Shown: piece by piece, positions 1 through 7,204 of the stretch | Layout: every line of letters begins with the position of its first letter | Numbering within the stretch: position 1 is the stretch's first letter | DNA from: an uncultured Litoreibacter sp. | GTDB lineage: Bacteria; Pseudomonadota; Alphaproteobacteria; Rhodobacterales; Rhodobacteraceae | Length of the DNA stretch: 64,000 nucleotides | Assembly: GCF_947501785.1 (NCBI RefSeq) | Contig: NZ_CANMXB010000001.1 | Span: forward strand, 558,001-622,000 | Direction: 5' to 3' | Notes under the pieces: generated by a model | The model's input: the letters and a program-made list of their open reading frames with translations, nothing else | Database searches by the model: none | What the model was told of the DNA's origin: nothing | Position numbers and translations under genes: made by a program

Positions 1-188
1 AGATCGTGGGCGCTGTTGTCTTCTTCCTGTTGGGCTTCGTACCGGGCTACGTGGTCTCGCTTATGCTCAAGGGCATGGGGATGCTGCGTGTGCCGGAAGG
101 TGCAGAGATCGCCGGTATGGATACCGTCAAAGTTCCAGCTCAGGGCTACCCCGAAGGCATTCCTGCCTCCGCGGCTCCAGCTGAATAA
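1..188 (+). CDS. amt: Ammonium transporter (Amt family), C-terminal end only
   Basis: Only the last 61 codons lie in the window; the reading frame is open from base 3 and stops at TAA 186-188. The visible part holds the final transmembrane segment (VVFFLLGFVPGYVVSLML) followed by a short cytoplasmic tail in which LRVPEGAEIAGMD resembles the conserved tail of Amt proteins (LRV..E.E..GLD). Family knowledge: Amt proteins are inner-membrane trimers that conduct ammonia/ammonium. The position just upstream of dimethylamine oxidation genes fits nitrogen handling during methylamine breakdown, but that link is inference. The start and most of the protein are outside the window. Confidence 0.85.
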   Translation, partial: IVGAVVFFLLGFVPGYVVSLMLKGMGMLRVPEGAEIAGMDTVKVPAQGYPEGIPASAAPAE

Positions 189-210
189 CCGTTGAGAAAA
201 GGAGAGAACC

Positions 211-384
211 ATGGGTTTTCCATATGATGAAGCAAGCTGGTCGGTTGTAGACGGTGCGATGTTCATGGGATGGGGGTCGGCAGCGCCGGGTCTCTACACC
301 CTGATCGCCGCCGCGATCTGCGCAGCCGTGCTGGTGATCGGCAACGCCTCTGAGAAAAAGAAGGCGTCACGCTTCGAGAAGTAA
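211..384 (+). CDS. Small single-span membrane protein downstream of amt
   Basis: A 57-residue reading frame starts at ATG 211 behind a good ribosome binding site (GGAGAG at 201-206) and ends at TAA 382-384, directly before a strong terminator. The N-terminal part (FPYDEASWSVVDGAMF) is followed by one hydrophobic helix at about residues 28-44 (LYTLIAAAICAAVLVIG) and a basic tail ending KKKASRFEK, so a single-pass membrane peptide with a cytoplasmic C-terminus is likely. It sits 22 bases after amt and probably shares its transcript. I do not recognise a family; an accessory role for the transporter is only a guess from position. Confidence 0.7.
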   Translation: MGFPYDEASWSVVDGAMFMGWGSAAPGLYTLIAAAICAAVLVIGNASEKKKASRFEK

Positions 385-401
385 ACCAAGACGAAATTGG
401 G

Positions 402-429
402 AAGGCCGCTCCGGGAGGGCGGCCTTTTC
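402..429 (+). terminator. Rho-independent terminator after the amt unit
   Basis: An 8-bp perfect stem AAGGCCGC (402-409) pairs with GCGGCCTT (419-426) around a 9-base loop and runs into TTTT. It closes the transcript of amt and the 57-residue peptide and separates it from the dmm promoter. Confidence 0.9.
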
Positions 430-436
430 GCATCTC

Positions 437-466
437 AAAACTTGCCTGACAGGAAAATAATTTGCC
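437..466 (+). promoter_or_regulatory. Putative operator upstream of dmmD, shared with sox/proX
   Basis: The stretch AAAACTTGCCTGACAGGAAA and the bases after it match the region at 11816-11840 (between soxB and proX) at 21 of the first 25 positions. The core CTGACAGGAAAAT also resembles the reverse strand of 5611-5623 in front of the GlxA-type regulator gene. It lies about 75-105 bases before the dmmD start, a normal place for an activator site. The binding protein is unknown; the neighbouring GlxA/AraC or XRE-cupin regulator are candidates. Confidence 0.5.
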
Positions 467-540
467 TCACGTTCTTGCTTTTTGAATTGGGCTAGGGCTG
501 AATACTGTCGACAAAAGACTCAAAAAACAGGGGAGACAAT

Positions 541-1695
541 ATGGCCATTCTTTGGAGACATTCCGCGCTTGCTGGCCGCCATGCCGAGATCGGCGGCGAA
601 TTGGAAGACTGGAACGGGATGGGGACCGCATGGTTCTACGACAACACCCCTGAACGCGCGAAAGCTGACTATGAGGCCATCCGCACGAAGGCGGGCCTCA
701 TGGATGTGTCCGGCCTGAAGAAGGTGCATGTTGTGGGCGAAGACGCGGCCTATGTCATTGACCGCGGGACCACCCGCAATGTCGAAAAGATCGGGGTGGG
801 GCGTTCGACCTATGCCGCGATGCTCGACGAGCGCGGGCTCTTTGTCGATGACTGCGTGATCTACCACCTCGCGGTGAATTCCTGGATGGTCGTGCATGGT
901 ACCGGCACCGGGATGGAGCAGCTGACCAAAGTCGCCGCCGCCAAGAACTGCTCCGTCATCATGGATGATGACCTGCATGACATGTCATTGCAAGGACCCG
1001 TCGCGGTGGATTTCCTCGCCAAGCATATCGATGGCATTCGTGATCTGGCTTATTTCGGCATCATCCACACCAAGCTGTTTGGCCGGAACGTCATGATCAG
1101 CCGCACCGGTTATACTGGCGAGCGTGGCTATGAGATTTTCGTGGGGCGTAAGGACGCCGTCCATGTCTGGGACAACATCCTGTCCGAGGGCGAAAGCATG
1201 GGCATCCGCCCGACACAGTTCAGCACATTGGATATGTTGCGGATTGAGTCGTACCTGCTGTTCTACCCCGGCGACAACTCGGAAACCTTCCCGTTTGAAG
1301 ACGGCACGCCAGCGGGTGACAGCCTGTGGGAGCTGGGCCTCGATTTCGTTGTGTCACCCGGCAAGGAAGGCTTCGTTGGTGCGGAAAACCACTACGCCAT
1401 GGAAGGCAAGGAGCGTTTCAAGATTTACGGCGTTCAGCTGAGTGACGGCAAGATGGACCAGATGGAGATGTATGCGCGGGTCCACGCAGATGGCAAAGAT
1501 GTGGGTGTCATCACCTATGGTTTGTCCTCGGAGCTGAACAAATACTCCGTCGCCATTGCGCGTCTGCATCCCAGCGTGGCCAAGTCAGGCACCAAGCTAA
1601 CCGTGGTCCAACCTGATGGCACAGAGCTGGCCGCGACCGCCGAGGAAATGCCGTTCTACGACAAGGACAAGCAAATCCGCACCGCCAAAGGCTAG
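541..1695 (+). CDS. dmmD: DmmD, GcvT-like protein of dimethylamine oxidation
   Basis: 384 residues. The sequence has the glycine-cleavage T-protein (GcvT) fold: an N-terminal folate-binding aminomethyltransferase domain (about residues 20-270, with SRTGYTGERGYEIFV near 185-200) and a C-terminal barrel domain (about 285-375). The start at ATG 541 follows GGGAG at 531-535. The gene order D-A-B-C matches dmmDABC of roseobacters, where DmmABC oxidises dimethylamine to methylamine and formaldehyde and DmmD is thought to channel the C1 unit to tetrahydrofolate. DMSP demethylase DmdA belongs to the same superfamily, but the operon context argues strongly for DmmD. It is separated from dmmA by a 55-base spacer containing a hairpin. 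Confidence 0.85.
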   Translation: MAILWRHSALAGRHAEIGGELEDWNGMGTAWFYDNTPERAKADYEAIRTKAGLMDVSGLKKVHVVGEDAAYVIDRGTTRNVEKIGVGRSTYAAMLDERGLFVDDCVIYHLAVNSWMVVHGTGTGMEQLTKVAAAKNCSVIMDDDLHDMSLQGPVAVDFLAKHIDGIRDLAYFGIIHTKLFGRNVMISRTGYTGERGYEIFVGRKDAVHVWDNILSEGESMGIRPTQFSTLDMLRIESYLLFYPGDNSETFPFEDGTPAGDSLWELGLDFVVSPGKEGFVGAENHYAMEGKERFKIYGVQLSDGKMDQMEMYARVHADGKDVGVITYGLSSELNKYSVAIARLHPSVAKSGTKLTVVQPDGTELAATAEEMPFYDKDKQIRTAKG

Positions 1696-1702
1696 TAATA
1701 AA

Positions 1703-1728
1703 AGGGCGCGCATTTCGGTGTGCGCCCT
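1703..1728 (+). other. Intra-operon hairpin between dmmD and dmmA
   Basis: AGGGCGCGCA (1703-1712) pairs with TGTGCGCCCT (1719-1728) over 10 bp with one G-U pair and a TTTCGG loop. No T-run follows, so it is more likely an mRNA-stabilising or processing structure than a terminator. Confidence 0.6.
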
Positions 1729-1750
1729 AACTGTCTGCAAGAGGACATCC

Positions 1751-2347
1751 ATGTCGAAGTTTGAATTCCCGCCCGCGATCAAAAGCCGTCCCGTCTACGG
1801 CACGCTGGAGGCCCGCCAAGGCAAGCATCACCTGATGATCGCTGATGCTGAAGGGGCCGAGGCGATCCTAGCGATTGCGACGCCAGAGTTGATGGCGAAC
1901 ACTCACATAATCTACATCCCACGCGGCACCGATTACGCCGAAAAACTACGCGCTTTGAACCCTGCGCAGTTCTATGAGGGGCCAACCTATGCGGCCTCCG
2001 TCACACGCATCCAGCGCGTGTTGCAGGATGCCCATATGGGGCTGCAAATCTATCTCGCAGGCACCGAAGGCCTGATGGGCCAGGCCCAGAATGAGGCGAT
2101 GCAAGCGGGGTTCCCGTTCACCGCAATCCAGACCGAACATCGCGGCTCCGTCGCGCGGCGCATGCAATGCGTGCATTGCAAAGGCATCACCGAAGACGTC
2201 GAGACGGACCCATTCGTCTGCTCGCATTGCGGGCTGAACCTGTTTGTGCGCGATCACTATTCGCGCCGCCTTGCCGCCTATCAGGGCGTCTGCATCGACG
2301 CCGAAGACCCAGGCAACGTGCCACCAGCCAAGGGGATATACGAATGA
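1751..2347 (+). CDS. dmmA: Dimethylamine monooxygenase small subunit DmmA
   Basis: 198 residues. The start at ATG 1751 follows GAGG at 1741-1744; the frame is open further upstream but runs into dmmD. The N-terminal domain (about residues 1-130) is of the DmmA type and the C-terminus carries a zinc-ribbon with C140-x2-C143 and C157-x2-C160, followed by a basic segment. Family knowledge: DmmABC is a multicomponent enzyme oxidising dimethylamine to methylamine plus formaldehyde; this subunit has no flavin or plant-type iron-sulphur motif and is probably structural or electron-bridging. Its stop overlaps the dmmB start by ATGA (2344-2347), indicating translational coupling. Naming follows the D-A-B-C order. 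Confidence 0.85.
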   Translation: MSKFEFPPAIKSRPVYGTLEARQGKHHLMIADAEGAEAILAIATPELMANTHIIYIPRGTDYAEKLRALNPAQFYEGPTYAASVTRIQRVLQDAHMGLQIYLAGTEGLMGQAQNEAMQAGFPFTAIQTEHRGSVARRMQCVHCKGITEDVETDPFVCSHCGLNLFVRDHYSRRLAAYQGVCIDAEDPGNVPPAKGIYE

Positions 2348-3330
2348 GCGCCGCACCCCAAAAAGCCAAGCCCGGCGCCGAGAAGATCAACGTGACTGTC
2401 AGCGCCGTTGTGCCTTTGAATGATCTGGTCACCCGGTTTGAATTCAGCCGCCGTGACGGCGCAGAGTTCCCGCCCTTTTCCGGTGGCGCGCATACCGTGG
2501 TGGAGATGGACGACAATGGTCGCACGCGGCTCAATCCCTATTCTCTGATGTCCGACCCAAACGACCTAAGCACCTACGCCATCTCTGTTCGGCGCGATGA
2601 CGAGGGGCGGGGCGGCTCGCTGTTCATGCATCGCAACGTCAAGGCTGGTGACGAGATGACCATCACATTTCCCGTCAACCTGTTCTCCCTCGATCTACGG
2701 GCCAAGAAGCATATCTTTTTTGCCGGTGGCATCGGCATTACGCCCTTCATGGCGATGATCGCCCAGCTGGAGAAATCCAATGGCAATTGGGAGCTTCACT
2801 ACGCCTGTCGCACGGAAAGCCTCGGCACTTATGTGGATGAGCTGACCTATAAATACCCCGGCAAAGTCCACATCTACTACGACGACCAGAAGCAATCGAT
2901 TGCGCTCGAAGACCTGCTCGACGGTCAGCCCCTTGGCACCAACGCTTATGTCTGCGGCCCCAAGGGGATGATCGACTGGGTCCACGCCACGGCCTCAGCC
3001 GCTGGTTGGCCCGATGCAAACGTGCATTCCGAAGAGTTTCTGGCCCCGCAACCCGGCGCGCCTTTTGAGGTGCGTCTTTGCAAATCTGACAAGACGATCG
3101 TCGTGGGCGAGCATGAAAGCCTGCTGGAGGCCATCGAGCGGGCAGGGGTCGAGGCCCCGTTCCTGTGTCGCGGCGGATCCTGCGGGCAGTGCGAAACCGA
3201 CGTGGTCTCTAGCGACGGCACCTTCGTTCATCGCGACCATTGGCTGGATAACGAAGAACACGCGTCCGGCAAGAAAATCATGCCCTGCGTCAGCCGCTTT
3301 GTGGGCAATTCATTGGAGCTTGATAGATGA
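2344..3330 (+). CDS. dmmB: Dimethylamine monooxygenase reductase subunit DmmB
   Basis: 328 residues from ATG 2344, which overlaps the dmmA stop. It has the phthalate-dioxygenase-reductase architecture: an FMN-binding barrel with RLNPYSL (62-68), a nucleotide-binding domain with FFAGGIGITPFMAMI and the late YVCGPKGM motif, and a C-terminal plant-type [2Fe-2S] domain with CRGGSCGQC (C275, C280, C283) and a fourth cysteine in MPCVSRF. It therefore passes electrons from NAD(P)H to the oxygenase component. Its stop overlaps the dmmC start (ATGA at 3327-3330). The family assignment is secure; substrate specificity comes from the operon. Confidence 0.92.
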   Translation: MSAAPQKAKPGAEKINVTVSAVVPLNDLVTRFEFSRRDGAEFPPFSGGAHTVVEMDDNGRTRLNPYSLMSDPNDLSTYAISVRRDDEGRGGSLFMHRNVKAGDEMTITFPVNLFSLDLRAKKHIFFAGGIGITPFMAMIAQLEKSNGNWELHYACRTESLGTYVDELTYKYPGKVHIYYDDQKQSIALEDLLDGQPLGTNAYVCGPKGMIDWVHATASAAGWPDANVHSEEFLAPQPGAPFEVRLCKSDKTIVVGEHESLLEAIERAGVEAPFLCRGGSCGQCETDVVSSDGTFVHRDHWLDNEEHASGKKIMPCVSRFVGNSLELDR

Positions 3331-4394
3331 CCATTCAATTCAATGACGAGACGTTTCGTGACGACTATACGTTCCGCAACTCCGACTGGGCCATTGAACG
3401 TTTCCCGTTCCCGTTCCACGAAGACAGCTACATGTATGCCGTCAATATGGAGCAACATCGCGGCGGCCCCGAGGGTTCGGTCTATGAAAAGCGCTTCGAT
3501 GTCGACGAGCATTACGTAGCAGAGATGCGTGACCGTGCGATGGTGCTAGCCGACGACCCGCTGCGGTGCCAGTCGCTGCCGCATATGACGCTGGCGGGCT
3601 GGGACCTGCTGGAGCTGATCATGGTCTCCAAATCGGAAGACTATCCCGACCTGTTCGAGCTGCACCGCGACGGCGACCAGTGGCACTGGATCAACAAGCC
3701 GATGGGCATTGAGCAGAAGTTTACCTTCCTTGATGAGACCACGCTGCCCTACGGTCCGATGGAGTACATCACGCGCCAGACCCAAGGCGATTTCTGCGTG
3801 CTGGATCAGCGCGAAGACAACCTGTGGATGGATGCGGGCATCGTGACCACGCAGGCGGATTGGTCGCTTGATTTCGACATCGGTATGAATTTCTTCGAGT
3901 GGCACGCGCCCGTACCGCTGGCCCATGAGAAGGGCATTTTCGTCCGCGCCCTGAAGTTCCTTTTGAACATCCAGCAAGGCGCGCCCGCGCGGCGGTTGAA
4001 CTGGACGATGACAGTGAACCCGCTTTTGGACACTTCCCCTGAAAACTACCATAAATGGGGCGTCCAGAAAACGACGCTGACACCAGAAAACATCGGTGAG
4101 AAGCAGCACTTACGGGTCGAACTTCAGACCTTCTTCCGCCTGCCGCGCTCCAACGCGCTGGTCTTCCCGATCCGCTGCTACCTGTGCAGCTTTCAAGACC
4201 TGATGACCAAGCCCAAATGGGGCCGGCGTCTTCACCGCGTGGTTCGAGATTTGCCGGTGGAATTGGCGACCTATAAAGGCTTCATCGACAACCGTCCGAT
4301 GATGCTTGACTACCTGTCACAGTTCGACGACGGCTTGCCCACATCCCCTGGTGTTTGGCCGGATACAGAGAACGAGCCGCCTTTGCAAAAGTAG
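3327..4394 (+). CDS. dmmC: Dimethylamine monooxygenase catalytic subunit DmmC (DUF3445, heme-dependent N-demethylase)
   Basis: 355 residues, ATG 3327 overlapping the dmmB stop. It matches the DUF3445 / heme-dependent oxidative N-demethylase family: a region rich in aromatic and acidic residues (CQSLPHMTLAGWDLLELIM near 75-95; WHAPVP near 192-197; RVELQTFFRLPRSNALVFPI near 262-281). Family knowledge: this subunit binds heme and carries out oxidative N-demethylation with electrons from the DmmB-type reductase. I cannot name the heme ligand from sequence alone. It is the last gene of dmmDABC; the next gene starts 24 bases later and may be co-transcribed. Confidence 0.88.
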   Translation: MTIQFNDETFRDDYTFRNSDWAIERFPFPFHEDSYMYAVNMEQHRGGPEGSVYEKRFDVDEHYVAEMRDRAMVLADDPLRCQSLPHMTLAGWDLLELIMVSKSEDYPDLFELHRDGDQWHWINKPMGIEQKFTFLDETTLPYGPMEYITRQTQGDFCVLDQREDNLWMDAGIVTTQADWSLDFDIGMNFFEWHAPVPLAHEKGIFVRALKFLLNIQQGAPARRLNWTMTVNPLLDTSPENYHKWGVQKTTLTPENIGEKQHLRVELQTFFRLPRSNALVFPIRCYLCSFQDLMTKPKWGRRLHRVVRDLPVELATYKGFIDNRPMMLDYLSQFDDGLPTSPGVWPDTENEPPLQK

Positions 4395-4418
4395 TCAGCC
4401 GCGTATTAGGGTCGCGAA

Positions 4419-4880
4419 ATGCAACCTGTTCGCGCTCACGCCGGTGATCTTCATATTCCGGACATTCTGGACCTATTGCACCATTGCTTCGCCTATATGG
4501 ACGGGCGGATTGATCCGCCGTCCTCCCTGCATTGGCTGACGGTTGAAGGGATTGAACAAACTTGTTCCGAGGGGGAGGTCTGGACGCTTGGAAAACCGCC
4601 AATGGCCTGCGTGTTTCTGACCAACAAGCCCGGTCGGCTTTATCTTGGAAAACTGGCCGTTGATCCCGCTTGTCGTGGCAAGGGGCTTGCCCGGCAACTG
4701 ATCGAGCTGGCGGCAGCGCGCGCGCGGGAGAGGGGCCTGAAAGTGCTCGAACTCCAAACGCGGATAGAATTGGTTGAAAACCATGCAACCTTTGCGAGGC
4801 TGGGGTTTCACAAAGTCGCAGAAGACGCCCATGCGGGTTATGACAGGCCGACCGGGATTGTGATGCAGAAAACGCTTTAG
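4419..4880 (+). CDS. GNAT family N-acetyltransferase
   Basis: 153 residues. The acetyl-CoA binding signature is clear: LYLGKLAVDPACRGKGLARQ (about residues 72-91, R/Q-x-x-G-x-G/A type) followed by a helix and the late ATFARLGF motif typical of GNAT proteins. It starts 24 bases after dmmC on the same strand and its stop overlaps that of the convergent XRE-cupin gene by 3 bases. The substrate is unknown. Confidence 0.85.
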   Translation: MQPVRAHAGDLHIPDILDLLHHCFAYMDGRIDPPSSLHWLTVEGIEQTCSEGEVWTLGKPPMACVFLTNKPGRLYLGKLAVDPACRGKGLARQLIELAAARARERGLKVLELQTRIELVENHATFARLGFHKVAEDAHAGYDRPTGIVMQKTL

Positions 4881-5533
4881 GTGTTTTGTGGATAGCTGAT
4901 GATCGACAAATAGCGCGCAGGCAGGCTGACCAGCCTTTCCGGGCCGTGCGGTGCATCTGCGTCAAAGAAAAGCGTATCGCCAGGTTTCAGAGGATAGACT
5001 TCGTCGCCATGGCGGTAATCCACTTCGCCCTCAAGCATGTAGATGGTCTCAATTCCGCCATGCTGAAAGGTTTGGAACACATCTGATTTTTTGCTGAGCG
5101 TAATCAGATAGGGTTCAACAATCACGCCGGAAGCGTTTGATCCAATGTGTCCCAGCAAGTTGTATTGGTGGTTGGCGCGTGTTCCCTCGCGGTCAATTTC
5201 GACGCCTTCGCCTGATTTCGTGTGCACAGCGACGCGGGCTTCTTCGAAGCGACGGAAAAAGCTCGTCAGGGGCACGCTCAGCGCATTGGCCAGCGTTTGT
5301 AGCGTGGTCAAAGAGGGGGAGGTATTGCCGTTTTCAATCTTTGAGAGCATCCCGATCGAAAGGCCCGTGAGGTTTGATAGTTCGGCGACGGTAATCTCTT
5401 GTTGGCGCCTGAAGGCCCGCACTTCGCGGCCAATCGCAATTTCAAGGACCTTTTCACGGTCATCATCCCGTGTGCTATGGGGATCTTGAGTGAGTGCGTT
5501 GACCATTTCCGGCTTGAGCTTATCGATTTTCAT
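4877..5533 (-). CDS. XRE-family transcriptional regulator with C-terminal cupin
   Basis: 218 residues. A helix-turn-helix domain at about 36-90 (ITVAELSNLTGLSIGMLSKI) is followed by a cupin_2 barrel at about 140-215 (ETIYMLEGEVDY...LKPGDTLFFDADAPHG). Proteins of this PuuR-like layout usually repress or activate small catabolic operons in response to amines or carboxylates bound in the cupin. The start at ATG 5533 is 100 bases from the divergent GlxA-type gene. Location between dmm and sox genes suggests it controls one of them, but no target is proven. Confidence 0.88.
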   Translation of the reverse strand: MKIDKLKPEMVNALTQDPHSTRDDDREKVLEIAIGREVRAFRRQQEITVAELSNLTGLSIGMLSKIENGNTSPSLTTLQTLANALSVPLTSFFRRFEEARVAVHTKSGEGVEIDREGTRANHQYNLLGHIGSNASGVIVEPYLITLSKKSDVFQTFQHGGIETIYMLEGEVDYRHGDEVYPLKPGDTLFFDADAPHGPERLVSLPARYLSIISYPQNT

Positions 5534-5606
5534 TAGGTAGACTTTCCTCGCGGCGCCGGGCCGCTAAACAATTCCATTGGGTTGTGCATTCTGGCATATC
5601 ATAGCC

Positions 5607-5624
5607 AGAAATTTTCCTGTGAGA
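5607..5624 (-). promoter_or_regulatory. Third copy of the ACAGGAAAAT-type motif, upstream of the GlxA-type regulator
   Basis: Read on the minus strand the site is CTCACAGGAAAATTTCTGGC-like, sharing CTsAcAGGAAAAT with the sites at 437-466 and 11816-11845. It lies 10-23 bases in front of the preferred TTG start (5634), which would allow autoregulation. The match is shorter than between the other two sites. Confidence 0.35.
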
Positions 5625-5633
5625 ACCAAAAAG

Positions 5634-6632
5634 TTGAATAACAGTGAAATTACTGCCGTCGGCTTCCTGATCTTTCCAGGATTTCCGATGTCCTGCCTGA
5701 CCTCGATCATCGAGCCCTTACGCGCGGCGAATGAAATCGCGGAGCGTGAGACATTCAGCTGGCAGCTTATTTCTGAAACAGGATCGAAGGTCACGTCAAG
5801 TGCGGGCGTCATCTTCGAGCCTGACGTTGCGCTTTCAGCGAAGCTTGATCCGGCTATGATTTTCTTGTTGAGCGGCCCGTTGAGCGAGTTCGAGGCACCG
5901 CGAGCATCAAACAGCGTTTTGCGCAAGTTGGAACGTACAGGCGCAGTTCTTGGCGGCATCAGCGGCGGGGTTTTTCCCTTGGTGAAGTCCGGTGTCATGG
6001 AGGGCTACAAGTGCTCCGTGCATTGGTGTTACGAGGCCGCGTTCAAATCCGAATTTCCGGAAATGTTGGCATCAGGCGAGGTGATTGTGACCGATCGCCG
6101 CCGCTACACGGCGTCCGGTGCCGCAGCCGCTTTCGATTTGACATTACAATTGATCGAGGAAAGGCTTGGCCCAGACATCGCCCTTGAGGTCGCATGCTGG
6201 TTTCAGCATCCGATGATGCGCGGGGAGGGCGTTGAACAGCGCGTTCCATTGAAACCAAGCACCGACCCGGCTTTGCCCGATCTCGTTGGTCGCGCCGTCG
6301 AGATGTTTGTGGAGCGATTGGACGAACCGCGATCCGTCGGCGACATTGCCAAGGCCCTTGGCGTCACGCCGCGACAGGTCGAGCGCGCTTTCAAAAAGGC
6401 CACCGGGCAAAGCCCATCGCACTATTTTCGTGCCTTGCGGATGAACGCTGCACGCCAGCTGGTGCTTTATTCGAAAGACAGCATGGCGCAGGTCGCAGCC
6501 GCCGTCGGGTTTTCCACGACGACACCGTTTGTGAACCACTACCGAGATGCGTTTGGTGTGACTCCGAAGCAAGATCGTGGGCGGATCAACGCTTTTCGGG
6601 TGCAGGGCAATATGCCCTTGCCTTCGACTTGA
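5634..6632 (+). CDS. GlxA-family (DJ-1/PfpI-AraC) transcriptional regulator
   Basis: 332 residues from TTG 5634; in-frame GTG 5619 and TTG 5577 are alternatives, and I prefer 5634 because homology-like sequence begins at ITAVGFLIFPGF. Residues 1-190 form a DJ-1/PfpI-type amidotransferase-like sensor domain (LGGISGGVFPLVKSGVM), and about 225-320 hold two AraC helix-turn-helix units (LGVTPRQVERAFKKATGQSP; MAQVAAAVGFSTTTPF). Family knowledge: regulators of this layout include GbdR, the activator of glycine betaine and sarcosine catabolism. It lies 5 bases from the convergent sarcosine oxidase operon, so a role as its regulator is a reasonable inference. Confidence 0.88.
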   Translation: MNNSEITAVGFLIFPGFPMSCLTSIIEPLRAANEIAERETFSWQLISETGSKVTSSAGVIFEPDVALSAKLDPAMIFLLSGPLSEFEAPRASNSVLRKLERTGAVLGGISGGVFPLVKSGVMEGYKCSVHWCYEAAFKSEFPEMLASGEVIVTDRRRYTASGAAAAFDLTLQLIEERLGPDIALEVACWFQHPMMRGEGVEQRVPLKPSTDPALPDLVGRAVEMFVERLDEPRSVGDIAKALGVTPRQVERAFKKATGQSPSHYFRALRMNAARQLVLYSKDSMAQVAAAVGFSTTTPFVNHYRDAFGVTPKQDRGRINAFRVQGNMPLPST

Positions 6633-6637
6633 AGGCC

Positions 6638-7204
6638 TTACAGCGCGGCATTCATCGCGGTCGTAATCGTATGATGCAGAGAACCTGCTGAGGCGCGTGG
6701 CCCTAGTATGCGAACGAAACCTTGCGGGTCGCCGCAAATCACGAAGCAGCCCAAGTGGTGAATGGATGTGCGCGTGGCCTCACCAGAATTCATCGCGCGC
6801 ATGTTTACATTGCACAGCAGCTCCAAAACGGCCTCGATCCCGTTGCCCGCCAAGTCAAACCCCGCCCACGCGTCTGTCTGCTCGGTCACTGACGCCGTGT
6901 CATTGAGGTCAGCTTTCAGGATCGCCGCAATGTCTTCATGTGTCGCGATATCTGCGCCGATCATCCACTGATCCGGCCCCATCCAGACAGCCGAGTAAGG
7001 TTGGGCGAGCAGTGCCTTTCCGGGCAATGGTGGCGTGGCCCCGAGGATTGATTTCAGTTTGGTGGCGCATGACTTCTCCTGACCCAGCCGCGCGGCGACT
7101 GAGGCAAGGGAGAGGTTTGTGATCTCAGTGCAGGTGACACCCGCAACTGTGTCGACCTGCGGATCAGTGCCGCCGAGGGCGGTTATGGGCTTCAAGCTAT
7201 GCAC
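6638..7204 (-). CDS. soxG: Sarcosine oxidase gamma subunit
   Basis: 188 residues from GTG 7204, which has an excellent ribosome binding site (GGGGGAG, 7 bases ahead) and overlaps the end of soxA by 8 bases. A longer frame to 7252 is open but lies inside soxA. The sequence resembles SoxG/GcvT-related gamma subunits (WMGPDQWMI near 75-85; DLAGNGIEAVLELLCNVN near 114-131). In heterotetrameric sarcosine oxidase, gamma is a structural subunit wrapped around alpha. Last gene of soxBDAG. Confidence 0.9.
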   Translation of the reverse strand: MHSLKPITALGGTDPQVDTVAGVTCTEITNLSLASVAARLGQEKSCATKLKSILGATPPLPGKALLAQPYSAVWMGPDQWMIGADIATHEDIAAILKADLNDTASVTEQTDAWAGFDLAGNGIEAVLELLCNVNMRAMNSGEATRTSIHHLGCFVICGDPQGFVRILGPRASAGSLHHTITTAMNAAL

